Positions 47,201 to 58,081 of a stretch of 64,000 bases of DNA are shown here, in pieces. Within the stretch, counting starts at the first letter, position 1; the number at the start of each line of letters is the position of its first letter. The stretch spans positions 1,426,001 to 1,490,000 of the forward strand of contig JAAROD010000004.1 in assembly GCA_012274445.1 (NCBI GenBank). The letters run 5' to 3'. The translations under genes and the position numbers were made by a program. The notes below the pieces were generated by a model that saw only the letters and a list, made by a program, of their open reading frames with translations, did no database searches and was not told where the DNA came from. This DNA comes from Sclerotiophoma versabilis. Its lineage: Eukaryota; Ascomycota; Dothideomycetes; Pleosporales; Didymellaceae.

Positions 47201-48015
47201 ACGCCTTCAGCGGACAAGCCTAACTTTATCAGATGACCGGTGCTTACTCCCACATGGGCATCAATGCTCGTGATGGCGTCGTTGCCTTCCTCAATGTTCG
47301 ATCTGCTGAGCGAGGAGCCTCAATGATCTGGAAGGTCGACAAGCCGGCAGATAGTGAGCTGCCAAGGTTGAGGCAGATCTCTGATCTTGCGTAAGTATGA
47401 AACTGATCAGCAGCTTTGACGCACGCACTTACTATTTACCGTAGTTGGGCCTTCTGGAAACGCGCACACAAGGACGGCGCTGGTCTCAACAACATCAACA
47501 AGTTTCTTGTACACGACGTTATCAACGGAGAGACACTGGAACTCATAAAGATGGCGTTGAAGTCTTATCAGGTTCCCGAGGGACAACAACGTTACACTGT
47601 CCTTCCCAAATGGCCAGGACTAGTGTTCGACATGGAGACGCCAGAGGGCAAGGCAATGCTTGGATCTCCCAATGGTGTCGCTGCAGGCTACTTTCGTACG
47701 TTCTGAAGTTGTGCAATACCTTGAGCACCGAACTGATCTCACACTATAGTTGTACAGCATAAGACTCAGCTTGGTGGCAACAAGTACGTCCACCAGGTCA
47801 CAATCTGGAAAGATAGCAGCGGTGACGAGCAGATGATCTTTTGGGTCAAGAATTCACCTCCTCCGCCAAAAGAAGGTGGACAGGGCAGGAGACTGACGTC
47901 GACGCCAGACGGGGATGCCATTGTAGATGCCTTTGGTAACGCTGGTAAGGTCGTGAAGCGTAGCATTGATGGCAGGAACATCGTCAGGGAGCACCGGGTA
48001 CTTGCGAGGTTATAA
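44244..48015 (+). CDS. Three-module secreted(?) protein of an unnamed CRGEKL/SPNG family, copy D (1092 aa)
   Basis: Function unknown. Eight exons: 44244-44879, 45009-45381, 45471-46042, 46104-46491, 46543-47177, 47233-47390, 47445-47695, 47750-48015; exactly 1093 codons. Start MRLPGVVFFALLLASAACR looks like a signal peptide. Residues about 50-95 are Pro-rich with two SPPPAKRP(R/K)P copies. Three modules begin near residues 101 (WYEHVCRGEKL), 420 (LWHDCVCRGEKL) and 757 (FWRKYVCRGEKL). Each has three aligned Cys, a WGY block, a DQ(T/A)Y(K/D/E)V box, a GAYSxxGxNA-like block, an LPxLRxxSDL/ISW-FW block, an exact or near PKWPGLxFD, and SPNG(I/V)AAxYFLxQHK. The end is REHRVLARL. Module borders fall inside exons, so this is one polypeptide, not three genes. 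Confidence 0.8.
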
Positions 48016-49252
48016 CAGCATGCAGAGCCTGCAGTTGTTAGATGGAGGAAGGTGCATGTGTGCGTCTAGTAGGCCGGGTAGGAGGTAGTGCATGTTCGAT
48101 AATACAGAACAACTCTAGGCTCATCTGAGAGCTTTGGATACCGACAAAAGAAATTGGTCAAACCCAGTATTGTCCCAATCTCATTGAACCTGCTGACATC
48201 GTCAGTGTTTGTCTAGACAACATCATCCAAACCGCACGCCTGATGCTTGCCTGATATTGTTCTCAACCCCAGCTGCGCCACATCGGATACTGCACCCGAC
48301 CAACCGCCACACGCCACACGTGGAACCGTTAAATCGACGATTTGATCCACTCCCCTACATGATCCTCACCGTTCAACCTTGCACGCTTGAGCGGCAGTAA
48401 CAAATCCGAAAGCGAAGCTTGCAGAAGCATGGAACACTGCACACTGAGCCGCAAACTTCTTCCCTGCCACAAGGATTCCGGAGCTCTCCTCCCTCCGTGC
48501 CGCTTACAATGTTCCGCCTGCCGCGAAGCTCTGACGAGTCACACGCATCCACTAGTGCCACTGACGCGGTGCAGTGAAGATCTAGCCACACTTGGACAAA
48601 AACGTGATGAAGGACGAGGAGGGTAATATTCCACGCGCCAAGTTCCGCGCAAGTTGAGCGCTCCGCGGCAGGCGCCCTGCTTCCGCGCAGCATAGGTCTA
48701 GCGGCGGCGCCGCACTAGGGAAGGAGATAGCCTTGAGAAATGACCGATATGGATCGGCGAGGTGGACTCTGCACACGAGGCTGGTGACAGGCACGCTGCA
48801 GGGCGCCGCAAAGCAGCACGCGCATTAGCACCTGGACTATGCATGACTGGCTCAGCAGGCCTGAGGAAAGCTTTCCGAGCGCCAATGAATCGCAAGCGCC
48901 GTTGGAATGTCATTGGACGGCGGAACAGAAGGTCCGCTGCATGCATAGTACGGTTCTACAGTGGAGCCGAGCCGGTAGAAGGTGCCAAGGGTGAACGGAC
49001 CGATTGGGTGGTTGTTGGTAAGGATTTCTAAGGATTTTGTGTGTGAAGGCACAGGCGTTATAAGTTGAGTGGGCCGATATGCCACTTTGGAGCAGGGCGT
49101 TACGGAAGTGTTACGTGTTCGGCGAAAGTTGCGGTATTGTTTGCTTGAGGGAGATAGCTGCGCAAACTTTTTGCAGTTACAGGTACATTCGAAGAAATGA
49201 GAAAGGGGGTATCGTTGGTGCGCGAGCAAGCTCTCGCGATGCAAATGTTGAC
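48016..49252. other. Intergenic, 1.2 kb
   Basis: Only short motif-free frames. It holds the 3' ends of copy D and of the transcription factor. Confidence 0.5.
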
Positions 49253-51782
49253 TCAAAGATCCACACGCTCTTTCCCTGTGCTTGAGGCCAAGGCCTGTTT
49301 ATCTTCAAGAGTTAGGCCTTCCCATCTCGAAATGACAGCGTCCATCCTCATTGTTTCGGTATCCTTGTCTGCAGACCGTGTGTCCGCAATATACTGGCTG
49401 CTGACCAACTCGGCAGCTTTTTTCGTCCATTCCTCACTTGTGCAGTAGTCTAGTGCGCCCTGTACCTCCGCAGGTAATCGTACCCCCAGTGTGGCGCACT
49501 TCTGTGCGATGAGTCGGAAGAGAGGCTGAGCGTAGTAGCTGTAGCTGAGTAGAACAGTGAGTGCGCGGAGGCAAGTAACAAGGCCCTGGTATCGTTCTTC
49601 GTCTTCAGCATGTGAAAGGATGGGCTTGTCGTGCGATATTTCATCGAGGGTACCGAAGCTTGCAACCGTGATGCCATGTATGACGAATGTGATGGCGTTC
49701 GACCAGCCATGATGTGTATCGTGTATAGACACAAGGCGCCGGATCTCCCTCAAAGAGGCTGAGATGACAGATCTGGCACGGTCAATGTACGATACGGCTT
49801 GCTCAGAGGTTGTCTCGCGGTCCAAAACTGGTCGGAACAGCTTGACAACATTGACGTTGTATTGCATTCTGTACATTATTAGCACATAGGAACCTCATGG
49901 AAGATGTCCTCATGAACTTACGCGCAAAGCAAGTTTATCTGTGACGGATGTCTGTCTGGATCCAAGGTACTGGGCCTTGAGTACCACCAAGATCTTAGTC
50001 GGGAGAAGTAGGATTCGATGCGGTCTGTGTTTTCCGCATCGTGCGGGTTGATGTATTCGTTGTCTTGTATGAAGCTGACACAATCTAGTAGAATGGTGTG
50101 CAACGCACATTCGGCGCGAAAGAGAGCTGTCACACTGTGTTAGCTCCGCAGGGATTCCAGTGACACTTGACTTACGTTCAGCGTCCTGGTATGGAATCGG
50201 CAGTGAGGGAAGGTTCTTGATGATAACAGGGAATGAGTACGTAATCGCCATGGAGCTTGACATGTGTTAGTCGTACGGGTCGCAGTTTGAAAGACAATTT
50301 TGGACATACAGCTGGAAATTGTGTGCTGCCCAACCAGTGACAGCTCGCGCTCTTTGCCATCTATCGACAGAGACGTGCGTTGGTATTGCGCTATTGTGTG
50401 ACGACTCGTAATCAAACAAGCCAAGGTTTTGGGCAGAAATACATGCTTCCAACAGGAACTTTTGTCCATCTCTATCTCGACCATATTTTGCAAGTACGAG
50501 ATCTGGAAAGGGTATCGGTCAGTAGAGGTTGCAAAGAATGGATGCACAACGCACAGGTTGACATCAATGCATAAGTACGTATACTTACAGAAGATCATGC
50601 CAGCTTGCACTCTCGTCAAACTGTCTTTGCCGTCCTCAAGATCCCACAATCGCCTCGCCTCGTAGTAGAACGAGGTTTGTATCGAGTGTTCAGAGAACGG
50701 CTTGTTGCGGTCTTTGACTGCAGACGAGTGAAACTATCGTGATGTCAGAACAAATTCCGTACAAGACCAGGTTGTTCGAAGCTAATACTCACACATGCGG
50801 ATGTAAGCACAATGTTGACCAAGAGCTCAGAACAGAAATCGCTACGGCCACACGACAGATCTGCAAGGAAAGCCTCCCGGTCTAGGAAGTGGTAGTAGAT
50901 AAACTCTCTCTCAGTCCAGATGGTAAAGAGGTGGGCCAGAAAGCCGGTATTGTTTGTAACCCGTGTCCAATTACTGACATATCCCAATCGTGGATCAGCA
51001 GTCAGATCATCCACGGCTGCAGTTGAAGAGGTATGCAAGATGGCCTCGATGGAAGTGGGACGGGGCAGAGAGCTTTGACTATCTGCGCTGGAGTTGGTCA
51101 AAATCGCTCCCGCGTGCCGCGCGCACATTGCTTACCGAGCTGACAGATCTTGAGTGTGTCTCCGTCGTTGGGTAGCTGGGCCATCGAAGCCCATAGGGGA
51201 AATGCTAGGGTAGGGTAGGTTGTAGGAATCTAGTGTGCGAGGAGAGTCCAAAGCCTGGCGAAGCGGGGGAAGTGTCACGGTATGTAAAGGATCGCGTTCA
51301 GGTTTCCTCAATGGTGGTGTGTATAATGGCTGCTGGATGAGCAGATCTCCATGGCGGACAAAGTCTGCCAGCTCCTGGATGCGTTGAGATGGGACCACGT
51401 CGGGTGAATTTGATCTGATGCGCCGGAGGACTTCCAAGGCTTCGTGTTCAGGCCGCGATCGAAGGAAATCATAGACCTGGCGTAGATTTGACAGCTCCCC
51501 CTGCATCTCTTCGTTCTTCCTTTTCATCGCCTGTGATGGCTTTTCATTAGGGCCAAGCTCGTAGATGCATTCTGTATCCTTTTGAGAACAGCAAGTGCAC
51601 ACAGGACGATTGCCGTCACACTTTGACTTTCGTTTCCTGCAGGCAACACAAGCACCGAGTGTCACGGTACGCTTTGGCTTCGATGTCAAGATTGGTCGAG
51701 TCTGTGGTTGTGGGGTTGGTTCTTGGTCCATTGGCGCTGGTTGAAGAGCCCTGAAATTAGACATGACGGCGATGTTCATCAA
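49253..51782 (-). CDS. Zn(II)2Cys6 transcription factor with fungal-specific MHR domain (726 aa)
   Basis: Nuclear DNA-binding regulator; target unknown. Seven exons on the minus strand: 51782-51136, 51087-50793, 50733-50589, 50502-50310, 50255-50176, 50126-49922, 49868-49253 (727 codons). The zinc cluster CVACRKRKSKCDGNRPVCTCC...C at residues 45-72 fits C-x2-C-x6-C-x6-C-x2-C-x6-C. A linker with a coiled-coil-like segment (QGELSNLRQVYDFLRS) follows. The MHR region is visible as FYYEARRLWDLEDGKDSLTR, VQAGMIFYLVLAKYGRDRDG, ACISAQNLGLF, RARAVTGWAAHNFQLSMAI and SYFSRLRSWWYSRP. Met 51764 is an alternative start. It lies between the module array and a damaged dehydrogenase, but no regulatory link is shown. 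Confidence 0.88.
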
Positions 51783-52813
51783 TCGATGGTGTTTTGAAGA
51801 ATGCGAACCATGTCAGGGAGAACATGTCCAAAGTAAGTGGGCACCAGCCCTAAATTTGCGAGTCAGTGATTGATAGCGAATTGGAGAAATATAGATTGAT
51901 GACACCGCATGTGGAAACGCGCTCGTGATACTAGGGGCAGGATTTTCTGTGGGGAAGGCATGCCGGCGGAAAGGTAGGTACTAGCTCCACAGCGACCGCG
52001 GCAAGGTTGTCATCGAACAACGTCTGGCCTGAGCATGCCGGAGCCTGTCAGACGGTTAGACTGACGACATTGCAGCGGCAAGCTGTTATGGACAGTCTGT
52101 GGGGCCTAACTCGGTCGTACAGAATACGGAGGGCATGCCAGGACCTCTAAGATTTTGACAAACTTCGGCAAGTCATTCGCTGCGGGGCTGGATCCGTTTG
52201 CATAGACTGGGAGCTGTGCCGTGGCGTCAGGTCGCCCGACAGGCGCCGCCCGTTAGTACAGACAGCTTGCGCATACTTGCATCCGCTGCCAGCTTGAAAG
52301 CTTCAACTTAACAAACCTTATGGCTAGATCGCAGTAGTGAACTTAAATTTGGCAGAATTTCGATTCGAATTGCAGTCTCCTTTTAAAATCACTGAATCTC
52401 TTGTGGATAGCAATCCTCGGTCATCAGCAACATGGCGGGCTCAGGTTATGCCACTGACTGATGTTGTAACATGAAAGCAGTATAACAAGCGAATCAGAGC
52501 GCCAATCCCTGCCGGAATGGTACTCCGTGCAAATCATATCCCGGCGCAGCCACTCCAAAACGCGCCGAATCCGAAAGGCTGATTGCTTGTCGCCTGCAAC
52601 TCATCGCTGTAACCCGTCATGTCAAGACCTTTCTATCTGAGATACCAGGTTGCTGGGACGGTGGTTGGTGCAGTGCTGGCGGATGTGATCGAAACCGGCT
52701 TGTGAAGTAGTTTGCACTTCTTAAGAGATAAGACAACTTGTGACGTTGGCAGCCGAATTAAGCGATTTGTGGTTGCGAACGGGTGTGCAGAAACCGGACA
52801 AGCTCCTATAGAT
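51783..52813. other. Intergenic, 1.0 kb
   Basis: Upstream region of the transcription factor and 3' side of the dehydrogenase. Moderately AT-rich, and no supported frame. Confidence 0.5.
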
Positions 52814-53793
52814 CTACACGTAGGGCTGGGGCGCCTCATCTCGTGTCCACATTACCTTGCCTTGCTTGCCACCATCAACGGCGATGATCTGACCGTGAAC
52901 ATGACTGCTGAAATTGTGGCTGGCAAGGGACAAGATAGTCATTGCAACAGCCTTGATAGGAGTCGGCTCTCCTAGTGCAGTCTACATGGATCAGCTATCA
53001 GGACGGTAACTGAAGTGTTGCGCGTTACTGACGACACTGACAGGCGGGCAAGGGCATACACTGAATGACGGTGTGAACGAAAAGGAATGTGTCGTACCGT
53101 CGCCTGGGCCTCGAAATATTACTGGTCTGGATGTTGCTTGCATTCTTGTTCCCATCGTTCCGTTCGAACCGGTCCTGGAGCGACCACATTGACACGAGCG
53201 CCGGGCCATTCCTTTGGGACGTCTACTCGAAGCGAGTTGAGCAGTCCGCCCTGTACGGCACTTTTGCCAAGGCTATACTCAGCGTTCTGTTGCTCACCAA
53301 AAAGACCACTCTCACTGCCTATAATCACCAGGTTGGGGTGCTTCAATGGAGTGTTGCTCTGCCTTGCTTGACGCAAGCCACGCACCCACTCGCGAGCAGT
53401 CAGCCATGTGCCAGCGACGTTAATCTCAAGCACTTTTTGCAGCTGGCTGAATGACGCGTCAGCCAACGGCGAAGGGCCTAGGACCGAGAGATCAAGAGAG
53501 GCCAATGCTATAGCAATATCGACCGGACCGTGGGCAGCGACTGCTATCGCGAAAGCCTTTTGCACTTCAGCTTCACTTGATACATCGCAGTGAACGGAAA
53601 CGAGCGCCGGTTGGGCCATGTTTGACAAAGTATTGCCTTCTTGAGAGATGGAAGGATACACAATGTCGAGCGACGACACCTTTGCCCCTGCTGCGATAAA
53701 GTGATCAACAACAACGCGCCCAATGAGGCCAGCTCCACCTGTGATGAGGACATGATAGCCTTCCAGGCCCAATCCCAGAGAATATTGCTCCAT
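52814..53793 (-). pseudogene. Short-chain dehydrogenase/reductase interrupted by an in-frame TAA
   Basis: Classical SDR, NAD(P)-dependent. Exons 53793-53098 and 52966-52814. Cofactor motif VLITGGAGLIGR, INVAGTWLTAREW, active-site NLVIIGSESG and YSLGK (the YxxxK pair), then VNVVAPGPVRTERW. Directly after KQHPDQ a TAA (53121-53119) interrupts the frame where homologues usually have Tyr or a hydrophobic residue. The same frame continues YFEAQAT, and after a 131-nt intron gives PTPIKAVAMTILSLASHNFS, HVHGQIIAVDGGKQGKVMW and a normal stop. Catalytic residues precede the TAA, so a truncated product may form, but it would lose the conserved C-terminal GGKQGKVMW segment. Confidence 0.75.
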
Positions 53794-56700
53794 TGTGTTG
53801 ACTGGATGCAATAAAATGATAGATTGGTGTTGAGCTATGAAGTAGCGAGTAGGACGAGGTGGGGAAAGCAGCTTCCTCACGGTTGCGGGGATCTATGGTC
53901 GAAGACCGCTCCTACCTCCACAGACTCCACAGAGCCCCGGATCGCTCGTTCCCCTTACACTTCTTAGTGAAGGCCAACATCCGCTGTGCGTATCAAGATT
54001 GCGGCAGATATGGACACGAAAATCGCGAGCAAAATCGATTGGAGCGCAGCGAACCGAGTACATTCCGGTCGAACAGCAGTTACTTGGCCGTGACAGTCAT
54101 GTAACTCATGTTGTATCCATTGCTGCCTTGTAACGTCCAAGTTCCCAGCTACAACGGCATGTAAGTGTAAGATTGCAGTGGGAAAAAGTTAAGAGCATCG
54201 GTTAGAGCAAGGTTTGGCTACTGTGGTGGGAGACTGCAGTATCGACAGCCGTTACAGTAGTGCACATCGGGTACCGCTTCAAGGGTCTCTCGGTCGTGCA
54301 GGGTTACAGAGTCGCGACCTGCTTCCGTACGTCAACTCAGCCCAAAATTTCGAATCGCTCGAACTAGTATAGCTTGTTCACCACAGATAATTCTTGTGCT
54401 GTTTGTTCCGCGCTTAATAGGCTGCGTCGTTCCCAGAATTTCTGCTGTTGTCTGAGTTGCTCAGGCAGGTCTACACGACGAGCGCAAAATATAATCAGAA
54501 ATTGTCAAAGATACACTACGTAATACAAAGGTTATCTCCTTGCTGCTCGAATCCAATCAGTAACGGAGTACGGCACTTCCGAAGTGAGTACAATGTACAG
54601 TTTGCAAATTTGTGGAAAAACTTCCGGGACACGGAGTGGCTTCCGATAGGCTACGAGTCAAGGCAGACTTATCGTACGTCAAGATCGACCACGCGCACCA
54701 ACAGACGCGCGGAAGATAGTCATCGCCACATTAGAAGCACCGAGATTGCTGAGAATGAGCTAATAAAACTTCTGTACCGCACAACCCCAGACCCAGCATT
54801 GTATCAGTTTGGCTTTGACTAACTCGCCAGATCTTCACTGCACCACCCGTTATGATGCTTTGCAGTAGTTCCCGGCTCTTGTCTCGACTGAAGTACAAGC
54901 TACCCATGCAATAGCTTCGTGCCTATATCATACTCGCACAAGGAGAGCCCTCAAAATACGTTTCTGGTCAGGTATCATTCAACGATATCTAATTATCACG
55001 CCGTTGCCATAGCGAAGAAGGAAATGTGCAGAACCAGGGTTCTATCCGGTCATGGTCTAATAAGCATTTCTGAATTGAGCCTGTAGCATATTGCTAATAG
55101 GTTGATCTTATGCTACGTGGAACAGAGCCGCGACAACGTATTCCAAGACACAGGAAGAAGGGAGGAAGAACTCTTTCAAGATCTGAGCACCAAAACTCCT
55201 ACACCATCTGACAACAAGCGATGCTTTAGAAGGCCCACATGGCGCATCACGCCTCTCTTATATGTCACAATCAATACGCCGAGTATTGACTAAGACATCC
55301 AGCGAGGAACGGCAGAAAGGAAGGACACTAGATCCTCCCTTCCCAGACGCAATGCAGAAAAGAAACAATACTTTGTCCAGCCTCTATCCTAATATCGACA
55401 AGTCAGGTGCACAGCGTCAATGCGTGGTACTTCTTCGGTTCCAACAGCCTGGCACCATACCAACAATCATGAGTGCATACCTTGCAGACCAGCGTTCGAA
55501 CGCAAGCATATGTGTCTTGTATCCATGACTCCAAACATCCGCAAAGCCAAAACATCTGTAATTCGACACAAAAAAGAAGGATGTGTTTGGATATTGCGGA
55601 TGAGTCATCCGTCAAAGGAGGCAGCGCCTATCAGGACCATGTCATCTTTGCAATCTCTCTCAACACTGCCTCAGCAAAACCTCCATTAATCTTATCCAGA
55701 TGCATGGAAATGCGCATTCCCCTGGTCCCAATTTCGCTTAGCTTGGTCCACTCGGAATCCAGCTCCCACCTTCTAGAGGTAACTGATAATGCAGCTGTCA
55801 TACGTAACGTGCATGCTAGCCTCTGCAGTAATCATCAAATACGGCACCGAAGCGATATTACCGTAGTTTAATGGTGTGATTAAGGGTCCGTAGGGGCTGT
55901 AAGAGATGCTGCTGGTCCTGCTTGTATACCAAATGAACGGAGTCGTACTCGCCTTAACGGACCGTTATTGGAGAGTAGGGTGCTTGTGGCGCCACCAGCA
56001 AAATGGGCAGCCAGGTATGAAGGTCCGATAAGCCTGAGAAGTTTGCATCTAGACCTACGTGGAGCGAGCTCGATTGCGATGTTGCTGGTAGTGTTTGGTA
56101 CCACAGCTTTCTTGCAGTCCGCGAGGACGGGTTCTCTGATCGACCATTACCCGGCCATTACATATGAAGCTGGGATTGTGGGTAGGAGCTGGAGTTCTCC
56201 AATACAGTGAAGCCTTATCAAATCGTTAGTGATGAGGTTACGGCGGCCGTGGGGAAGTTTGCAAAGTCTGTTGATGCACTCCAGCCCACAGATGTGGAGT
56301 CCGCCAAACACAGACTGTCGCCCTTTTCTAGGAAGTATGAAGCGAAACCCTTTCTGCGATCCGGGGTGTTGGGCCTTGAGATTGCGGTGCAGCTTCCATG
56401 AAGAAAAGATCACAGACCATGACATCCGTGCTCTAGACACCGAACTGATTTTTTCAATCTGCAAACAAGCTCAATGGGTCTGCTGCTAACTCGAAAGACG
56501 ACTCGGGTAAGATACTCCAGCAGTGTGAGACTTGGAACTGACAGTTGGTTGTTTGGGCAGATGTCAGGCTCGCAAGCAATGTAACCCAGATCGTCGACCC
56601 AAACAAAGAGAAACCTATCAACAAGAGCGGGTAGTCCTTGTTGTGAGACTGACTTGACGCAGGTCATATGTCATAGGTTCTGTGTCGCGCAGACACCTTT

Positions 56701-58081
56701 CTTCGTCCAATCCTAGCCTGCAGGTAGTGAGGCGCGACGTCGTTTAGTAATCTTTCGTCGATTTTACCCTGTCGGCTTTGTGAGAACTTCTCATCTTTCA
56801 ACAGTGAACTCTGAGACTTGAGTTGTTCAGATCCCGGGGTTGGTGATTCCTTGTGAACCTCCATTATCTGCTCCTCTAGACCAGTGGGACGGCACCCGTC
56901 CTTCGTTGACGTAAAGCAGTCTTACTCCTTGGCCAAGTTTTGCAGGAAAGAACAGAGGAGGCTCTGATAACCACACAATACAGTGGAAAGAGAAAGAGCA
57001 AGGCGCTTAGACTGTTAGCATTATCAACAAGTGGGATAAGACTACTGCGCCACACTGGGTCGTTGTGCCTCCTACACAGCTCCGACACTGCTAAGGTCCG
57101 AATCTTTCCAATATCTTGTGATCTTAAAAGAAGATATCATTTACCTTTGGGGTTGTGGTCACTAGACCCCCCGAGCGTGTAGGCGATGCTCAAGGGTCAG
57201 TTCGTTGTACGTCCAGGTAGGAGGGCTCCCAGCTGATCGCACATTCTTCGTCTTAGAAAGAGCATACGATTAACTGTGCCATGGAATACAGTGTCACAGT
57301 ACCTTGACTCTATAGTCGTATACGACACTGAAGTGATGTTGAAGCTTTGCAGGTCGCAACTTCCCGCACTTTGTTTTCCGCTGTTCTGTCTTGTTTGTGC
57401 TTTTGTGTGAGGGAGCCTTCTCCTGCTTACACTGTGGACTATGGCTTCGTGATGTTGGTCTCCTTTTGACTAGTTGATGAGATACTCCGCAATGTTTGGC
57501 GTCGAGCCATGACCAATAAAGGACTGTCTTCTTATGAGATAACGAGTAGCGGTCCGGCACCTGGCGGCAATGAATCACGTCGCATGGCGCCTCGATTACA
57601 TAGGCCATCAGAATCGAGAGCGAACATCATCAGTAAGGCGGATGAAACAGAAGTGGGTATCGCTAGGACTCGAATAACTATGTCCAATCCTCGTCCAAGA
57701 CGAGCCTTGATGGATTGGTTACAAAGAGCATACGGGCATCAGACGTTCTGCAGCGGTCTCGTAGCCCTGAGAGGAAATATAAGGATAGTTGTGTTTAGCA
57801 TGTTTGATGGAGGACGACTCGACTATCGATACTCGAGTTGCATGTGATGTTGCGAAATGATCACTCATCATGTGCCTCGATCCTCGCTTTGTTTCACGAC
57901 TCGCGCTGCGCGTGGAATGCCTCGGCTCAAAGCTTCCCCACACTAATCCCCAGCTTGTAGCCGCAACACCAGCTTGCCGACCGTTGAACCTCCACCCTTT
58001 TCAATAAAACCGTTACAAGCCCCTAGGACGTGGTCAAATCTCTCAGTCTACCAGACTTCCTTCTCTCACGCTTAGAACACC
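53794..58081. other. Gene-poor 4.3 kb with a possible gene fragment
   Basis: Most frames are short and unsupported. The exception is 55884-56401, listed separately. No transposase, reverse transcriptase or terminal repeats were recognised. Confidence 0.4.
55884..56401 (+). pseudogene. Possible fragment of an unrecognised membrane protein
   Basis: An open stretch without a start codon (55884-56210) reads NGPLLESRVLVAPPAKW, YEGPISLRSLHLDLRGA, and the hydrophobic SSIAMLLVVFGTTAFLQSA, then ends at TGA. A second frame beginning at 56207 continues in coding-like style (YQIVSDEVTAAVGKFAKSVD) until 56401. The abrupt frame change and missing ends suggest a decayed gene or unrecognised exons. No family assigned. 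Confidence 0.3.

Noticed and set aside
44244..48015. Three separate genes in the copy D region
   Set aside because: The end of module 1 and start of module 2 share one exon (45471-46042), as do modules 2 and 3 (46543-47177), with no stop or start between. The eight exons sum to a whole number of codons.
39525..48015. Transposon origin of the module array
   Set aside because: No terminal repeats, transposase or reverse transcriptase motifs; introns are retained and the copies are head-to-tail genes.
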